This document shows, piece by piece, positions 7,480-16,356 of a stretch of DNA of 64,000 bases. The translations under genes were made by a program, and so were the position numbers. How positions within the stretch are numbered: the stretch's first letter is position 1; each line of letters opens with the position of its first letter. The stretch comes from Verrucomicrobiota bacterium. GTDB lineage: Bacteria; Verrucomicrobiota; Verrucomicrobiia; Opitutales; UBA953. The DNA is taken from NCBI GenBank assembly GCA_026397965.1, contig JAPLTU010000072.1, forward strand, positions 1-64,000, read 5' to 3'. A model generated the notes under the pieces. It ran no database searches, was not told where the DNA came from, and saw nothing but the letters and a program-made list of their open reading frames with translations.

Positions 7480-9331
7480 ATGAGCCTACCGCTTGCTTCC
7501 CTCTTTCTTGCCGAACTCGGCAAGGTCGATCCATGGATTGCCATCTGCTCGCTCGCGACGGTCTTCGTGACGGTCGGGATGGGTTTCTGGTCTGCTGGTA
7601 AATCCAAGAACGCCGGCGACTTCTTTGTCGCGGGCCGTTCGGTCTCGGTCGGCTGGAATGCTTCGGCGATTTCGGGCGAATACCTTTCCGCCGCTTCTTT
7701 CATGGGCGTCGCTGGCATGGTGATGGCGACGGGCTACGATGCGCTCTGGTATCCCGTGTGCTATGCGTGCGGCTATTTATTCTTATTACTCTTTATCGCG
7801 GGGCCGCTGCGTCGCTTTGGAGCTTACACCATTCCGGACTTCGCTGAAGGCCGTTATGACTCCCCGCTCTTCCGCAAGATCGCCGTCTGCTTCGTGCTCT
7901 TCATCGGCTTCTTTTACACGATGCCCCAGATGAAAGGTGCGGGCACGACCTTGGCCTATATCTTCCCTGGCCTGCCTTATTGGGCGGGAGTCGTGGTCGT
8001 CGGTGCCGTCATCACGCTCAATGTTTCCTTAGGGGGCATGAAAGGCATCACCCTCGTGCAAGCCTTCCAATACTGGCTTAAAGTCTTCGCCATCACCGTT
8101 CCCATCTTCGTCTTAGCTTCGATTGTCGGACATTACGAAGATCACGTCAGCGCTAATAAGACCGCTTTTGAGACCGTCGCTTCTGCCCCGGCGAACATCG
8201 AAAGAAAGGCCCTGCCCGCCAAAGCGCCGAAAGACGAGCAGTGGATTTCCCCTTTCGGCAAGCTAACCACCAAAGCGGTCGATGCGTCGATCGGCGCGGC
8301 CCCCACGCCCGAAGCCAAAGCCGCACTCGAAGCGAATAAGAAGCCCTTTTCCCTTCTTTACACCTACTCACTGATTATCGCACTCGTCTGCGGCACCGCT
8401 GGCTTGCCGCATATTCTCGTCCGCTTCTACACCAACCCGGACGGCGTCGCGGCGAAACGTACGACGATGTGGGTGATGATCCTCATCGGTGTCTTCTACG
8501 TTTTCCCTCCGGTGTACGGCGTCATCGGTCGCTCACTCACGCCCGAACTTTATGATGCGGTTGGCGCCAAGGGGACGGATAAAGTCGTACTCGAACTACC
8601 CACCCTGCTCGCGGGCAAGAATCACGCACTACTCGGCTCAGTCCTCTCCGGCATCACCTGTGCGGGTGCGTTCGCGGCGTTTATGTCAACATTCTCGGGT
8701 CTGCTTGTCTCGATGACTGGCGCGCTCGCGCATGATGTCTATGGACGTATGCTCAAGCCGGACTCGACGCCCGAACAGCGTCTGCGCGCCTTTAAATGGG
8801 CCGCCGTCATCATCGGCGCGGTTTCCATTTCTCGGCATGCAAGTCGAAGCGTTGGAAATCAACTTCATGGTTGGTCAGGCTTTCGCCATCGCCGCTGCCA
8901 GTTACTTCCCCTTGCTCTTCATGAGCGTCTGGTGGCGCGGTATGACGATGCCGGGAGCAGCCGCTGGCATGCTTGGCGGCGGTGTCAGCGCCCTGCTGGC
9001 GATCACGATGACTTCCATTTCCGATGTTGCCGCCGCTGGGGCGAAGAAAATTACCGATGTCGCTCAACTGGCCGCCTTCTGGCAGGACCATCCTGTGGCG
9101 AAAAGCCTCGCGGACATGTGGGTCGCCCATCCGCTCGCCCGCATCCTTTGCGAGCAACCCGCCATCTGGGCCGTCCCCCTCTCCATTACGCTCATGATCG
9201 TCGTTTCCAAAGCCACCGCGGCCAAGGTTCCTGGCGACATCCGCATGAAGATGCTCGTGTTACATGCCCCGGAAGCCTTGGGCCTGAAGCAGGAATACAT
9301 CAAGGAGCACGAAGGCCTCGGCGGTCACTGA
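7480..9331 (+). pseudogene. Sodium:solute symporter (ActP-like acetate permease), frameshifted near 8827
   Basis: A sodium/solute symporter of the cation-acetate type (family 2.A.21), about 617 residues if restored. The first frame (7480 to about 8827) has the usual SSS marks: the ATGDFFVAGR-like block KNAGDFFVAGRSVS, GEYLSAASFMG, a proline-rich DFAEGRYDS loop, PHILVRFYTNP and the AFAAFMSTFSGLL helix. Homology then continues in the +1 frame from about 8828, with FLGMQVEALEINFMVGQAFA onward, to a stop at 9331. The shift sits inside one conserved helix and leaves both sides intact, so it is either a recent mutation or a sequence error. An insert of about 70 residues rich in Ala, Lys and Pro lies between two helices (bases about 8150-8345). 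The gene follows the DUF485 gene by 2 bases. Confidence 0.85.
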
Positions 9332-9412
9332 TCCGGATTCCCGGGGCGGATTATTCCGCCTCCGTGAAACTTGAAACTTGGAAGTCCGGCAGGGGCTGTC
9401 TTTGCTGACGGC

Positions 9413-9748
9413 GTGTCCACCGAACTCACCGAAGACGACTCCCGCGCCTATGGCGTCGTCCAGGCGTTCTCCCTCGCCCTCGCCGGCGGCGCCCTGTACG
9501 CGGCGACCCTCCTGACCTACCGCGGCGCCGAGGTCTTCCTCGGCCTCGTCCCGGACCCTTACGACCGTGTGGTCTGGCTCGGCGTCGGCATGGGTATCCC
9601 CGTCGCCCTCTGCGGCGCGGTCATCGCCGTCCAAGCCACACTGAACCGCGCCTGGGGCCTCCTCCGCATCGCCGCCACCATCCTGCTCGTCGGTAACCTC
9701 GCCATCCCTGCCGCGTGGGGTGTACTCTGGCTTATCCGTCAGAGCTAA
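9413..9748 (+). CDS. Small membrane protein, unknown
   Basis: A 111-residue hydrophobic protein with three predicted membrane helices (around 13-35, 45-68 and 78-105) and almost no soluble part. I do not recognise the family. The proposed GTG start at 9413 follows the symporter end by about 80 bases; a TTG at 9371 is the only other in-frame choice. Third-position C and G use is visibly higher than in flanking genes. It ends 9 bases before hemC, so it could be the first gene of the hem operon. Confidence 0.55.
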   Translation: MSTELTEDDSRAYGVVQAFSLALAGGALYAATLLTYRGAEVFLGLVPDPYDRVVWLGVGMGIPVALCGAVIAVQATLNRAWGLLRIAATILLVGNLAIPAAWGVLWLIRQS

Positions 9749-9757
9749 ACTTACGTC

Positions 9758-10618
9758 ATGTCCGGACCCATCGTCATCGTCACTCGCGGCAGCCCGCTGG
9801 CGCAACAACAAGCCCATGATGCGGCGGCACAGATTGCCCAAGCGCTGCAACGCCCTACGGAAATACGGATCCTGACGACGACGGGGGATCGGCAAGCCAA
9901 TTGGTCGCTGGAGAAACAAGGGGGCAAGGGTCTCTTCACCGCCGAGCTTGAACAGGCTTTATTACGAGGTGAAGCCGACGTGGCCGTCCACAGCTCTAAA
10001 GATCTCCCGACCGAGATGCCGGCCGGACTGGCAATCGCGACCTGCCTGACTCGACAGGACGCCCGCGACGTACTCGTCCGCCGGACCGACATCGCAGAGC
10101 CTAAGTTGATCGCCACCGGAAGTCCGCGCCGCCGGGCGCAGGGAGCCTTGAAATTTCCCGAAGCCCAATGGACGGAATTGCGCGGCAACGTGGACACGCG
10201 CCTTAAAAAACTGGTCAATGGCGATGCGGAAGCTTCGTACCTTGCGGCTTCCGGCCTGAATCGTCTCGGAATTAAAAACTGGGAGGGGCTCGCCTTCGAA
10301 CCCGTCAACATTGTTCAGATGGTACCCGCCGCCGGTCAAGGAGCCGTCGCGATCCAGACCCGTTCTGCCGATACCGCGCTCTACCTGGCCGCAGGTTGCG
10401 CAACGACGACCTTTTCCGTCTTTGTCGAAAGACTTTTCTTGGCCAAACTCGGCGAAGGCTGCCACACCGCCTTTGCTTGTCACCACTCCGCCGGAAGGAT
10501 TCACCTGTTTCGGAGCGACTTTGGTCGCCACGAGATGGAGTTCCCCGCGACCGACCTGACCGCCGCCTCTCAACTCGCCGACCGCATCCTGCAACACCTC
10601 CTGCCCCGTCAATCATGA
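9758..10618 (+). CDS. hemC: Hydroxymethylbilane synthase (porphobilinogen deaminase)
   Basis: A 286-residue cytosolic enzyme that polymerises four porphobilinogens into hydroxymethylbilane for heme. It opens with the substrate-binding TRGSPLAQQQ, carries the catalytic aspartate in HSSKDLP (D82), the arginine-rich GSPRRRAQ near 121-128, and the cofactor-attachment loop LGEGCHTAFA, with C235 predicted to hold the dipyrromethane primer. The C-terminal domain is slightly short compared with the usual 305-315 residues. It overlaps hemD by 4 bases (ATGA), so the two are translationally coupled. Confidence 0.95.
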   Translation: MSGPIVIVTRGSPLAQQQAHDAAAQIAQALQRPTEIRILTTTGDRQANWSLEKQGGKGLFTAELEQALLRGEADVAVHSSKDLPTEMPAGLAIATCLTRQDARDVLVRRTDIAEPKLIATGSPRRRAQGALKFPEAQWTELRGNVDTRLKKLVNGDAEASYLAASGLNRLGIKNWEGLAFEPVNIVQMVPAAGQGAVAIQTRSADTALYLAAGCATTTFSVFVERLFLAKLGEGCHTAFACHHSAGRIHLFRSDFGRHEMEFPATDLTAASQLADRILQHLLPRQS

Positions 10619-11400
10619 GCAAACTTCCCTTACGCGATCGACTCGTCGTCCTCACCCGTCCGGAAGGTCGCGGGGGCGATTGGAAAGAATTACTCGTCGA
10701 CGCCGGCGCCGCGGTCTCCGAACTACCCTTGATCGAAATCAGCTTCGAGCCAGACGATACCGTACTGAGCGAAGTCCTCGACGCCATGGGCGAATACGAT
10801 TGGATCATCTTCACGAGCCCCAACGGAGTCCGCGGATTTTTTGATCGATTCTTTGAACGCTTTTCCGACATCCGTTCCGTCGGGGGCGTACGCTTCGCTT
10901 GCGTCGGCCCTTCGACCGAGAAGGCCTTACGCGGCTATCATTTAGACTCGGACCTGACGGCCGCCAAACCGGACGCCCTTTCGCTCGGACAAGAACTCAT
11001 GACCAAGTTCGACGTCGAGAATCAGAAAATCCTGCTCGTCACTGGCAATCTTAATTCACCCGAACTTTCGCGGCTTCTGATGGAGGGCGCCCTGGCCATC
11101 GTCGACGTCATTAAAGTCTATGCGACCGAAGAAAAATCTGTCGCGGAAACGCCCGAAGCGGCCGAATTCCGACGCCATGGCGCCGATGCGATTGTCTTCG
11201 CCAGCCCTTCGGCCGTGGAATCATTCCTACACCAGGCGGCTTCCCTGCGCCCGGACGTGGGAGCGCGGCAGCCCAAGGCCATCGCTGTCGGGCCGACAAC
11301 CGCCGACGCCCTTCGTAAAGCTGGCGTGCCCTTAGCCGGCATGGCTGCAGCCCCCACCGCCAAAGCCATCCGCGATGCCGTGATCGCGGCCCTGACATGA
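10615..11400 (+). CDS. hemD: Uroporphyrinogen-III synthase
   Basis: A 261-residue enzyme that closes and isomerises hydroxymethylbilane to uroporphyrinogen III. The family is weakly conserved, but typical marks are visible: VVLTRPEGRGGDW at the start, the FTSPNGVRGF block, a CVGPSTEKALR segment, LLVTG, and the later pair VFASPSAVESF and AVGPTTADALRKAG. The ATG at 10615 overlaps the hemC stop and was chosen over upstream frame extension inside hemC. Its stop overlaps the trpF start by 4 bases. Context makes the call strong. Confidence 0.92.
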   Translation: MSKLPLRDRLVVLTRPEGRGGDWKELLVDAGAAVSELPLIEISFEPDDTVLSEVLDAMGEYDWIIFTSPNGVRGFFDRFFERFSDIRSVGGVRFACVGPSTEKALRGYHLDSDLTAAKPDALSLGQELMTKFDVENQKILLVTGNLNSPELSRLLMEGALAIVDVIKVYATEEKSVAETPEAAEFRRHGADAIVFASPSAVESFLHQAASLRPDVGARQPKAIAVGPTTADALRKAGVPLAGMAAAPTAKAIRDAVIAALT

Positions 11401-12047
11401 TCGGAAAAATCATCGTCAAAGTTTGCGGAATCACTCGGCAGGCTGACGCTGTCGTCGCCCTTGAATTCGGAGCCGACTACTTAGGTATCAATTGCTGGGA
11501 CGGATCGCCTCGCTTTGTCCCGGCCGACCGCCGGGCAGCTTTATTACGCGAAATAACGCCAGGCAAACGTGTCGCCGTCACCGTCAACCCGACCGACGCC
11601 GAGGCATCGGCATTCATCGCCGAAGGCTTTGATATTGTTCAGGTTCATTTTGATCCTGCGAAAAAAGAGTGTGACCCCGCCGGCCTTTCGACCTGCATCG
11701 GGAAAGCTCATCTCTGGCTTGCGCCTAAATTGACCGATGGTGCCGAATGGCCCAAGACCTTGATCCCCTTGGCGGCCGGCTTCATCCATGACGCCCATGC
11801 GCCCAATTCTTTCGGGGGAACGGGCAAGCAAGCGGACTGGGCACGCTTCCAAAAGCTCACGCAAACCTACCCAGACGCACTTTGGATTTTGGCGGGGGGA
11901 TTAGGGCCAACCAACGTCGAAGCCGCCCTAAAAGCCCAACCCAAGGGTTTAGACCTTAATAGCGGGGTCGAACTAGCCCCCGGCTTAAAATCTGCCGAAC
12001 TATTGTTTGAAGTGAAGCAAGCCTTGCTTAAAAACGACCAATCCTAA
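11397..12047 (+). CDS. trpF: Phosphoribosylanthranilate isomerase
   Basis: A 216-residue TIM-barrel enzyme of tryptophan synthesis, turning phosphoribosylanthranilate into its ribulose form. The N-terminal KVCGIT holds the predicted catalytic C10. Later marks are the FVP block, an aspartate in the FIHD strand, GGTGKQADW, and the phosphate-binding LAGGLGPTNV and LDLNSGVE. The start overlaps hemD by 4 bases, so trpF is in the hem operon rather than in a trp operon. Loop 1 after the barrel entry is slightly different from E. coli TrpF, which is normal for stand-alone enzymes. Confidence 0.92.
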   Translation: MIGKIIVKVCGITRQADAVVALEFGADYLGINCWDGSPRFVPADRRAALLREITPGKRVAVTVNPTDAEASAFIAEGFDIVQVHFDPAKKECDPAGLSTCIGKAHLWLAPKLTDGAEWPKTLIPLAAGFIHDAHAPNSFGGTGKQADWARFQKLTQTYPDALWILAGGLGPTNVEAALKAQPKGLDLNSGVELAPGLKSAELLFEVKQALLKNDQS

Positions 12048-12071
12048 GCCCCTTCCCGCTTACAACCCACT

Positions 12072-12087
12072 TGGCACGGGGGATGCA
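12072..12087 (+). promoter_or_regulatory. Sigma-54-type promoter of the PII gene
   Basis: TGGCACGGGGGATGCA matches the RpoN consensus: TGG at -24, a GC at -12 and exactly 10 bases between the invariant GG and GC. The predicted start lies near 12098, leaving a leader of about 37 bases before the PII ATG at 12135. PII genes under NtrC/sigma-54 control are well known, so promoter and gene support each other. No enhancer site was identified. Confidence 0.65.
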
Positions 12088-12116
12088 TAAGTGGACTTGC
12101 CCAACCGAACGCCTAA

Positions 12117-12473
<357 letters not shown>

Positions 12474-12490
12474 GCGTTTAATTAGAAAGC

Positions 12491-12521
12491 AAAAGGGCGA
12501 CCCAAGGGTCGCCCTTTTTTT
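12491..12521. terminator. Bidirectional intrinsic terminator between glnB and the cupin gene
   Basis: A hairpin with arms AAAAGGGCGACCC and GGGTCGCCCTTTT separated by AA, with T runs at the 3' side on both strands. It lies 17 bases past the glnB stop and 21 bases past the convergent cupin stop, so it can serve both genes. Confidence 0.9.
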
Positions 12522-12542
12522 GGCACAGGTACGAACCTTCCC

Positions 12543-13052
12543 CTATTTAACACTGGCGGCCTTGGCGGCCTCGCGCTTGGCCAACATGCCGGGAGAGTTC
12601 CACTTGATGACGTGGTAGGTCGCCTGCCCTTCACCGACGTTGCGGATGCCGTGTTCGATATTGGCCGCCTGGAAAATGACCGAGCCCGGGCCGAGTTTGA
12701 TCCACTCGCCGGCAACGAACGCCTCGACATTACCTTCCTTGATAATGAGCAGCTCTTCGTCGGCGTGCTGGTGAGGCGGGTGTGGCGCTTGGCCCTTGTT
12801 CAGGGTCGTCACATGCATCTCGAGCTCGTCCAGGGTCGCAGTCGGGGCGCGACAGACGGAGCGGGATTCGCCGGCCTTGGTCTGCTTTACGATGAGTTTT
12901 TCCCAATCGAAAGCCATCGAACCCATGATGGGCTTAGGAGCTGCCGGGGTGACCGCGGCCACTGGGGGCGAGGACATGAAGCCAACTAAGCCAAGGCAGA
13001 CGCTCGCCGTTAAGGTGGCGACCAGCAAATCACGACGGGTAAGGGGTGTCAT
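12543..13052 (-). CDS. Exported cupin-domain protein
   Basis: A 169-residue protein with an N-terminal twin-arginine-like signal (TRRDLL at 5-10, followed by a hydrophobic stretch to about residue 34), so it is probably exported by the Tat or Sec route. The rest is a single cupin beta-barrel. Metal-binding motif 1 is PHPPHQHADEEL with later glutamate, and motif 2 is PGSVIFQAANIEHGIRNVG. Such proteins bind a divalent metal and may be dioxygenases, isomerases or binding proteins; nothing in the sequence fixes the substrate. It is monocistronic and converges on glnB. Confidence 0.85.
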   Translation of the reverse strand: MTPLTRRDLLVATLTASVCLGLVGFMSSPPVAAVTPAAPKPIMGSMAFDWEKLIVKQTKAGESRSVCRAPTATLDELEMHVTTLNKGQAPHPPHQHADEELLIIKEGNVEAFVAGEWIKLGPGSVIFQAANIEHGIRNVGEGQATYHVIKWNSPGMLAKREAAKAASVK

Positions 13053-13154
13053 CCCACAGTTCTAACCCTCCTAGGCGGGGAGTAAAGACGGCTTGTCGGC
13101 CTGGCGCCACGGACCGCCTTGCACTGGGGACGGGCCCGCGGTTAATCTGAGCCT

Positions 13155-14807
13155 ATGTTGCGCCCCCTCATGGGAAACCTTGTCCTGATGCTCATGGCCT
13201 GCCTGGGCCTCACCGGCTGTGGCGTCAAGAAAAGTACGGCCGTCCTCAAGGCCGAAGCAGGCGTGCTCGTTATTAATAATATCGCGGAACCGTCCAGCCT
13301 CGATCCGCAGACCGTCACGGGCCTTTCCGAAAGCCATATCATGTACGCCCTCTTCGAAGGGCTGGTCAATTATGACCCCGTCGACCTTCACCCAATCCCG
13401 GGCGTCGCCGAAAGTTGGACGAGTTCCGCCGACGCCAAGACCTGGACGTTCAAACTCCGCCCCGCTGCGCGGTGGTCCAATGGCGACCCCGTCACCGCCC
13501 AAGACTTCCTCTTCAGCTGGGAGCGGATGCTCAGGCCGAGCTTCGGAGCCGAATATGCCTCGATGCTGCACGTGGTCAAAGGGGCCAAAGATTTTAATAC
13601 TAAAAAAATCAGCTCCTTCCGCGACGTCGGCTTCCGGGCGCCCGACGCGCACACCCTCGAGATCCGCCTGGAAAATCCCGTTCCCTATTTCCTCCAGCTC
13701 ATTTGCCATCACAGCTGGCTGCCCATCCACCCTCCGACGATCCTGAAGTTCGGGACCATCGACCAGCTCAACACGCCGTGGACGCGACCGGGCGCGCTCG
13801 TGGGCAACGGGGCCTTCACCCTGGAAAGTTGGGAAGTGGCCCGCAACCTGGTGGTGCGGAAGAATCCGACTTATTGGAATGCCGGGGAGGTCTCGCTCAA
13901 CGCCATCGAATTCCGGGCCATCGCAGACCTCTACGCCGAAGAGCGGGCCTTCCGGGGCGGCGAGTTGCACATCACCGGCTCCGTGCCGCCTTACAAAGTA
14001 GCCAAACTGCTCGAACAAAAATCTCCCGCCCTGCGCCTCGATCCGTTCATGTCCGTAGCGTTCATCTGGATAAATAATGATATCAAAAATAACGAACCCG
14101 TTCGGAAGGCCTTGGGCGACGCCCGCGTGCGCCAGGCCTTGGGCATGGTGATCGACCGCGAACAAATCGTCCGCAAAGTCCTGCGCACGAACGACGCGCC
14201 AGCTTACCACTTCACGCCGCCCGGCGCCGGCGGTTTCCACGCCAAAGCCCGGTGGAGCCAAGAGGTCGCCCGCGCCCAAAAGCTCTTGGCGGACGCCGGC
14301 TACCCTGGCGGCAAAGGTTTCCCGAAACTGGAATACCTTTACAACACTTCCGAAGGCGCGCAGATGGCCGCCCAGGCTTACCAAGAGATGTGGCGCGAAC
14401 GGTTAGGCGTCCAAGTCGAACTCAAAAATCTCGAATGGAAAGTCTACCTCAATGCCATGCACAAAGGAGAATACCAGATCGGCCGAGGTGCCTGGAGTGG
14501 AGACTATAACGATCCGAACACTTTTCTGGAAATGTTCATCACGGGGAACGAACTCAATCAATGTAATTGGAGCGACGCGGAGTATGACCGACTGATTGGC
14601 CAGGCGGCCCAGGAAGTGGATCCCGCTCGCCGTTTCGAATATTTCCAGCAAGCGGAAGCCCGGCTCGTCAGCCAAGCCCCGGTCCTGCCCGTCGTATTTA
14701 ATAAGAATAAGTTCCTCATCCGGCCCGAAGTCCAAGGCTGGTACCCCACTGTGCTTGATCAACACCCCTTCACGGCGGTTAAACTCGTCCCCGCGAAAGG
14801 GGATTGA
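13155..14807 (+). CDS. Peptide/nickel-type ABC transporter substrate-binding lipoprotein (family 5)
   Basis: A 550-residue extracytoplasmic binding protein of solute-binding family 5 (OppA/DppA type). The lipobox LTGC places the lipidated cysteine at residue 22 after a hydrophobic signal. Core motifs include EPSSLDPQTVTG, FEGLVNYDP, AESWTSSADAKTWTFKLR and the WSNGDPVTAQDF block typical of the family. Family length is 500-560 residues. There are no permease or ATPase genes beside it, so the partner transporter is elsewhere or the protein has another role. It likely binds oligopeptides; substrate not determinable. Confidence 0.92.
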   Translation: MLRPLMGNLVLMLMACLGLTGCGVKKSTAVLKAEAGVLVINNIAEPSSLDPQTVTGLSESHIMYALFEGLVNYDPVDLHPIPGVAESWTSSADAKTWTFKLRPAARWSNGDPVTAQDFLFSWERMLRPSFGAEYASMLHVVKGAKDFNTKKISSFRDVGFRAPDAHTLEIRLENPVPYFLQLICHHSWLPIHPPTILKFGTIDQLNTPWTRPGALVGNGAFTLESWEVARNLVVRKNPTYWNAGEVSLNAIEFRAIADLYAEERAFRGGELHITGSVPPYKVAKLLEQKSPALRLDPFMSVAFIWINNDIKNNEPVRKALGDARVRQALGMVIDREQIVRKVLRTNDAPAYHFTPPGAGGFHAKARWSQEVARAQKLLADAGYPGGKGFPKLEYLYNTSEGAQMAAQAYQEMWRERLGVQVELKNLEWKVYLNAMHKGEYQIGRGAWSGDYNDPNTFLEMFITGNELNQCNWSDAEYDRLIGQAAQEVDPARRFEYFQQAEARLVSQAPVLPVVFNKNKFLIRPEVQGWYPTVLDQHPFTAVKLVPAKGD

Positions 14808-14838
14808 TGCGGACCCCAAACCCCAACATCCTTCTCTC

Positions 14839-15360
14839 ATGCGTCTCTTCGCCTTCGCCCTCCTGCTCGCAACCTCCACCCTCGCCAACGCTCAGGCCGC
14901 CGGTGAGCCCTTGCCCAAGGGAGGAAGCGGCGTCGATCAAAGTTTCGTGAAATTACGCGGCGTCAGTTTCTTTTATATCGACGTTAAAACCTCCGAAACT
15001 CGCCCCGAAGACGCTGACCTGCGCGGTGAAATCCGCGATGCGATCGAGTTGGAACTACGTCGCAGCAACATCACCCCGAAAGATTTCAATGGGCTCGCGC
15101 CCGAAACCTCGACCCCTTTGCTCACGATTGAAGTTCGCTTTGACCGCGGCCTCGGTCGTTATGCAGCCGACGTCATCCTTTCCATCAGCGATAACGCCAC
15201 CGTAACGCGGAACAAAGAGTCCGTGCTGGCGACGACTTACGTGCAGACCAAGAAATCCATGGGGTCATCGGATAATACCCTTTCGCGCGAAGTGAAAAAT
15301 CGCAGCCGCGAAGCCGTCTTGGAACTGATTGAAGGAATTAAAAAACTTAAGGGGAACTAA
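14839..15360 (+). CDS. Secreted protein of unknown function
   Basis: A 173-residue protein with a clear Sec signal (MRLFAFALLLATSTLANAQA, cleavage near residue 21), so it is periplasmic or outer-membrane. The mature part alternates short beta-strands with a long amphipathic helix and ends in a basic helix (ELIEGIKKLKGN). It contains no cysteine and no membrane helix. I do not recognise the family. The ATG was placed at 14839 because upstream codons lie inside the previous gene. It starts 31 bases after the OppA-like gene and may be cotranscribed. Confidence 0.7.
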   Translation: MRLFAFALLLATSTLANAQAAGEPLPKGGSGVDQSFVKLRGVSFFYIDVKTSETRPEDADLRGEIRDAIELELRRSNITPKDFNGLAPETSTPLLTIEVRFDRGLGRYAADVILSISDNATVTRNKESVLATTYVQTKKSMGSSDNTLSREVKNRSREAVLELIEGIKKLKGN

Positions 15361-15368
15361 ACCGTCCC

Positions 15369-15878
15369 GTGCGTCGACTGCTCCACAAGATGAAGGGCGA
15401 TGGCGCCGCTCCGCCCCCGCGCCCTTCCCTGCAAGCGGTCGGACTGGCTTTTACGGGCTGCGTCTTAGTAGTCGCGTTGCTGTCAAAACTTTCTGACCAA
15501 ATCGGCACCGTGCTTTTGATCGGCTCTTTTGGTGCAAGCAGCCTGCTCGTCTTCGGCTACCCGGATGCCCCCTTCAGTCAGCCGCGCAACCTGGTTTTTG
15601 GTCACGTCATTGGCGCCTTCATTGGTATCACTTTTCTTCATCTATTTGGAGATAACTGGTTAATCCTGGCCCTGGCGCTTGGCACGACGGTCGCCGCGAT
15701 GATGCTTACCCACACCGTTCATCCCCCGGCAAGTTCGACCCCCGTCGTGGTCTTCGCGCTCAAATCCTCGTGGATGTTCATCTTCCTTCCCACCTTAGTC
15801 GGGACGCTCACGATTCTTTTCTTCGCCCTCATTTACAATAATACCGTTCGCCAGGAGCGCTGGCCCAAGCATTGGTAA
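15369..15878 (+). CDS. HPP-family membrane protein
   Basis: A 169-residue inner-membrane protein with four or five hydrophobic helices and the family-naming motif HTVHPPASSTPVV near residues 117-130. HPP proteins have been linked to nitrite transport in plants and cyanobacteria; some bacterial members are fused to CBS domains, which is not the case here. The GTG at 15369 is proposed, with an ATG seven codons in as the alternative. The stop lies 5 bases before the next start. Confidence 0.85.
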   Translation: MRRLLHKMKGDGAAPPPRPSLQAVGLAFTGCVLVVALLSKLSDQIGTVLLIGSFGASSLLVFGYPDAPFSQPRNLVFGHVIGAFIGITFLHLFGDNWLILALALGTTVAAMMLTHTVHPPASSTPVVVFALKSSWMFIFLPTLVGTLTILFFALIYNNTVRQERWPKHW

Positions 15879-15883
15879 GCGCC

Positions 15884-16348
15884 ATGCCAAATCCTGAATC
15901 ACGCCTGCAAGAACTCGGACTGACTCTCCCCGCCCCGCCTGCGGCGGCGGGCGCCTATGTGCCAGCCGTCCGCACCGGCAACCTACTTTACCTCGCCGGC
16001 ACCTTACCCATGCGCGATGGCAAAATTGTCTCCCTCGGTAAAGTCGGGAGAGAAATCGACCTCGGCCAAGCCGCCGAAGCCGCGAAGCTCTGCACGCTCA
16101 ACGCCTTAGCCAACGCCAAAGCCGCGCTGGGCTCGCTTGATAAGATTACTCGCGTGGTAATGGTGAACGGCTTCGTCAATGGTATCGATGGCTTTAGCGA
16201 TAGCCCCAAGGTCCTGAATGGTGCTTCCGAATTCCTTCTGCAGATTTTCGGCGAAAGCGGTAAGCACGCGCGGGCAGCGGTTTCCGTCAACGGCCTACCG
16301 CTGGGGGCTTCCGTCGAAGTGCAGATCGTCCTTGAGGTGCGCGACTGA
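15884..16348 (+). CDS. RidA/YjgF/Rid-family protein
   Basis: A 154-residue protein of the Rid family, subfamily with an N-terminal RLQELGLTLPAPPAAAGAYVPAV extension. Family residues are LLYLAGTLP, an aspartate/glutamate pair near the middle and the C-terminal HARAAVSVNGLPLGASVEV, where an arginine in canonical RidA binds the enamine substrate. RidA enzymes deaminate reactive 2-aminoacrylate from PLP enzymes; this subgroup is less well studied. The ATG at 15884 follows the HPP gene by 5 bases. Confidence 0.88.
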   Translation: MPNPESRLQELGLTLPAPPAAAGAYVPAVRTGNLLYLAGTLPMRDGKIVSLGKVGREIDLGQAAEAAKLCTLNALANAKAALGSLDKITRVVMVNGFVNGIDGFSDSPKVLNGASEFLLQIFGESGKHARAAVSVNGLPLGASVEVQIVLEVRD

Positions 16349-16356
16349 GCGGCAGA

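Noticed and set aside
8815-8835. Programmed ribosomal frameshift in the symporter
   Set aside because: No slippery heptamer, stop codon at the shift site or downstream structure was seen; error or mutation is simpler.
13071-14384. Long open frame on the minus strand over the OppA-like gene
   Set aside because: It lies wholly antisense to a lipoprotein gene with complete family motifs, and its translation is rich in low-complexity residues without any domain.
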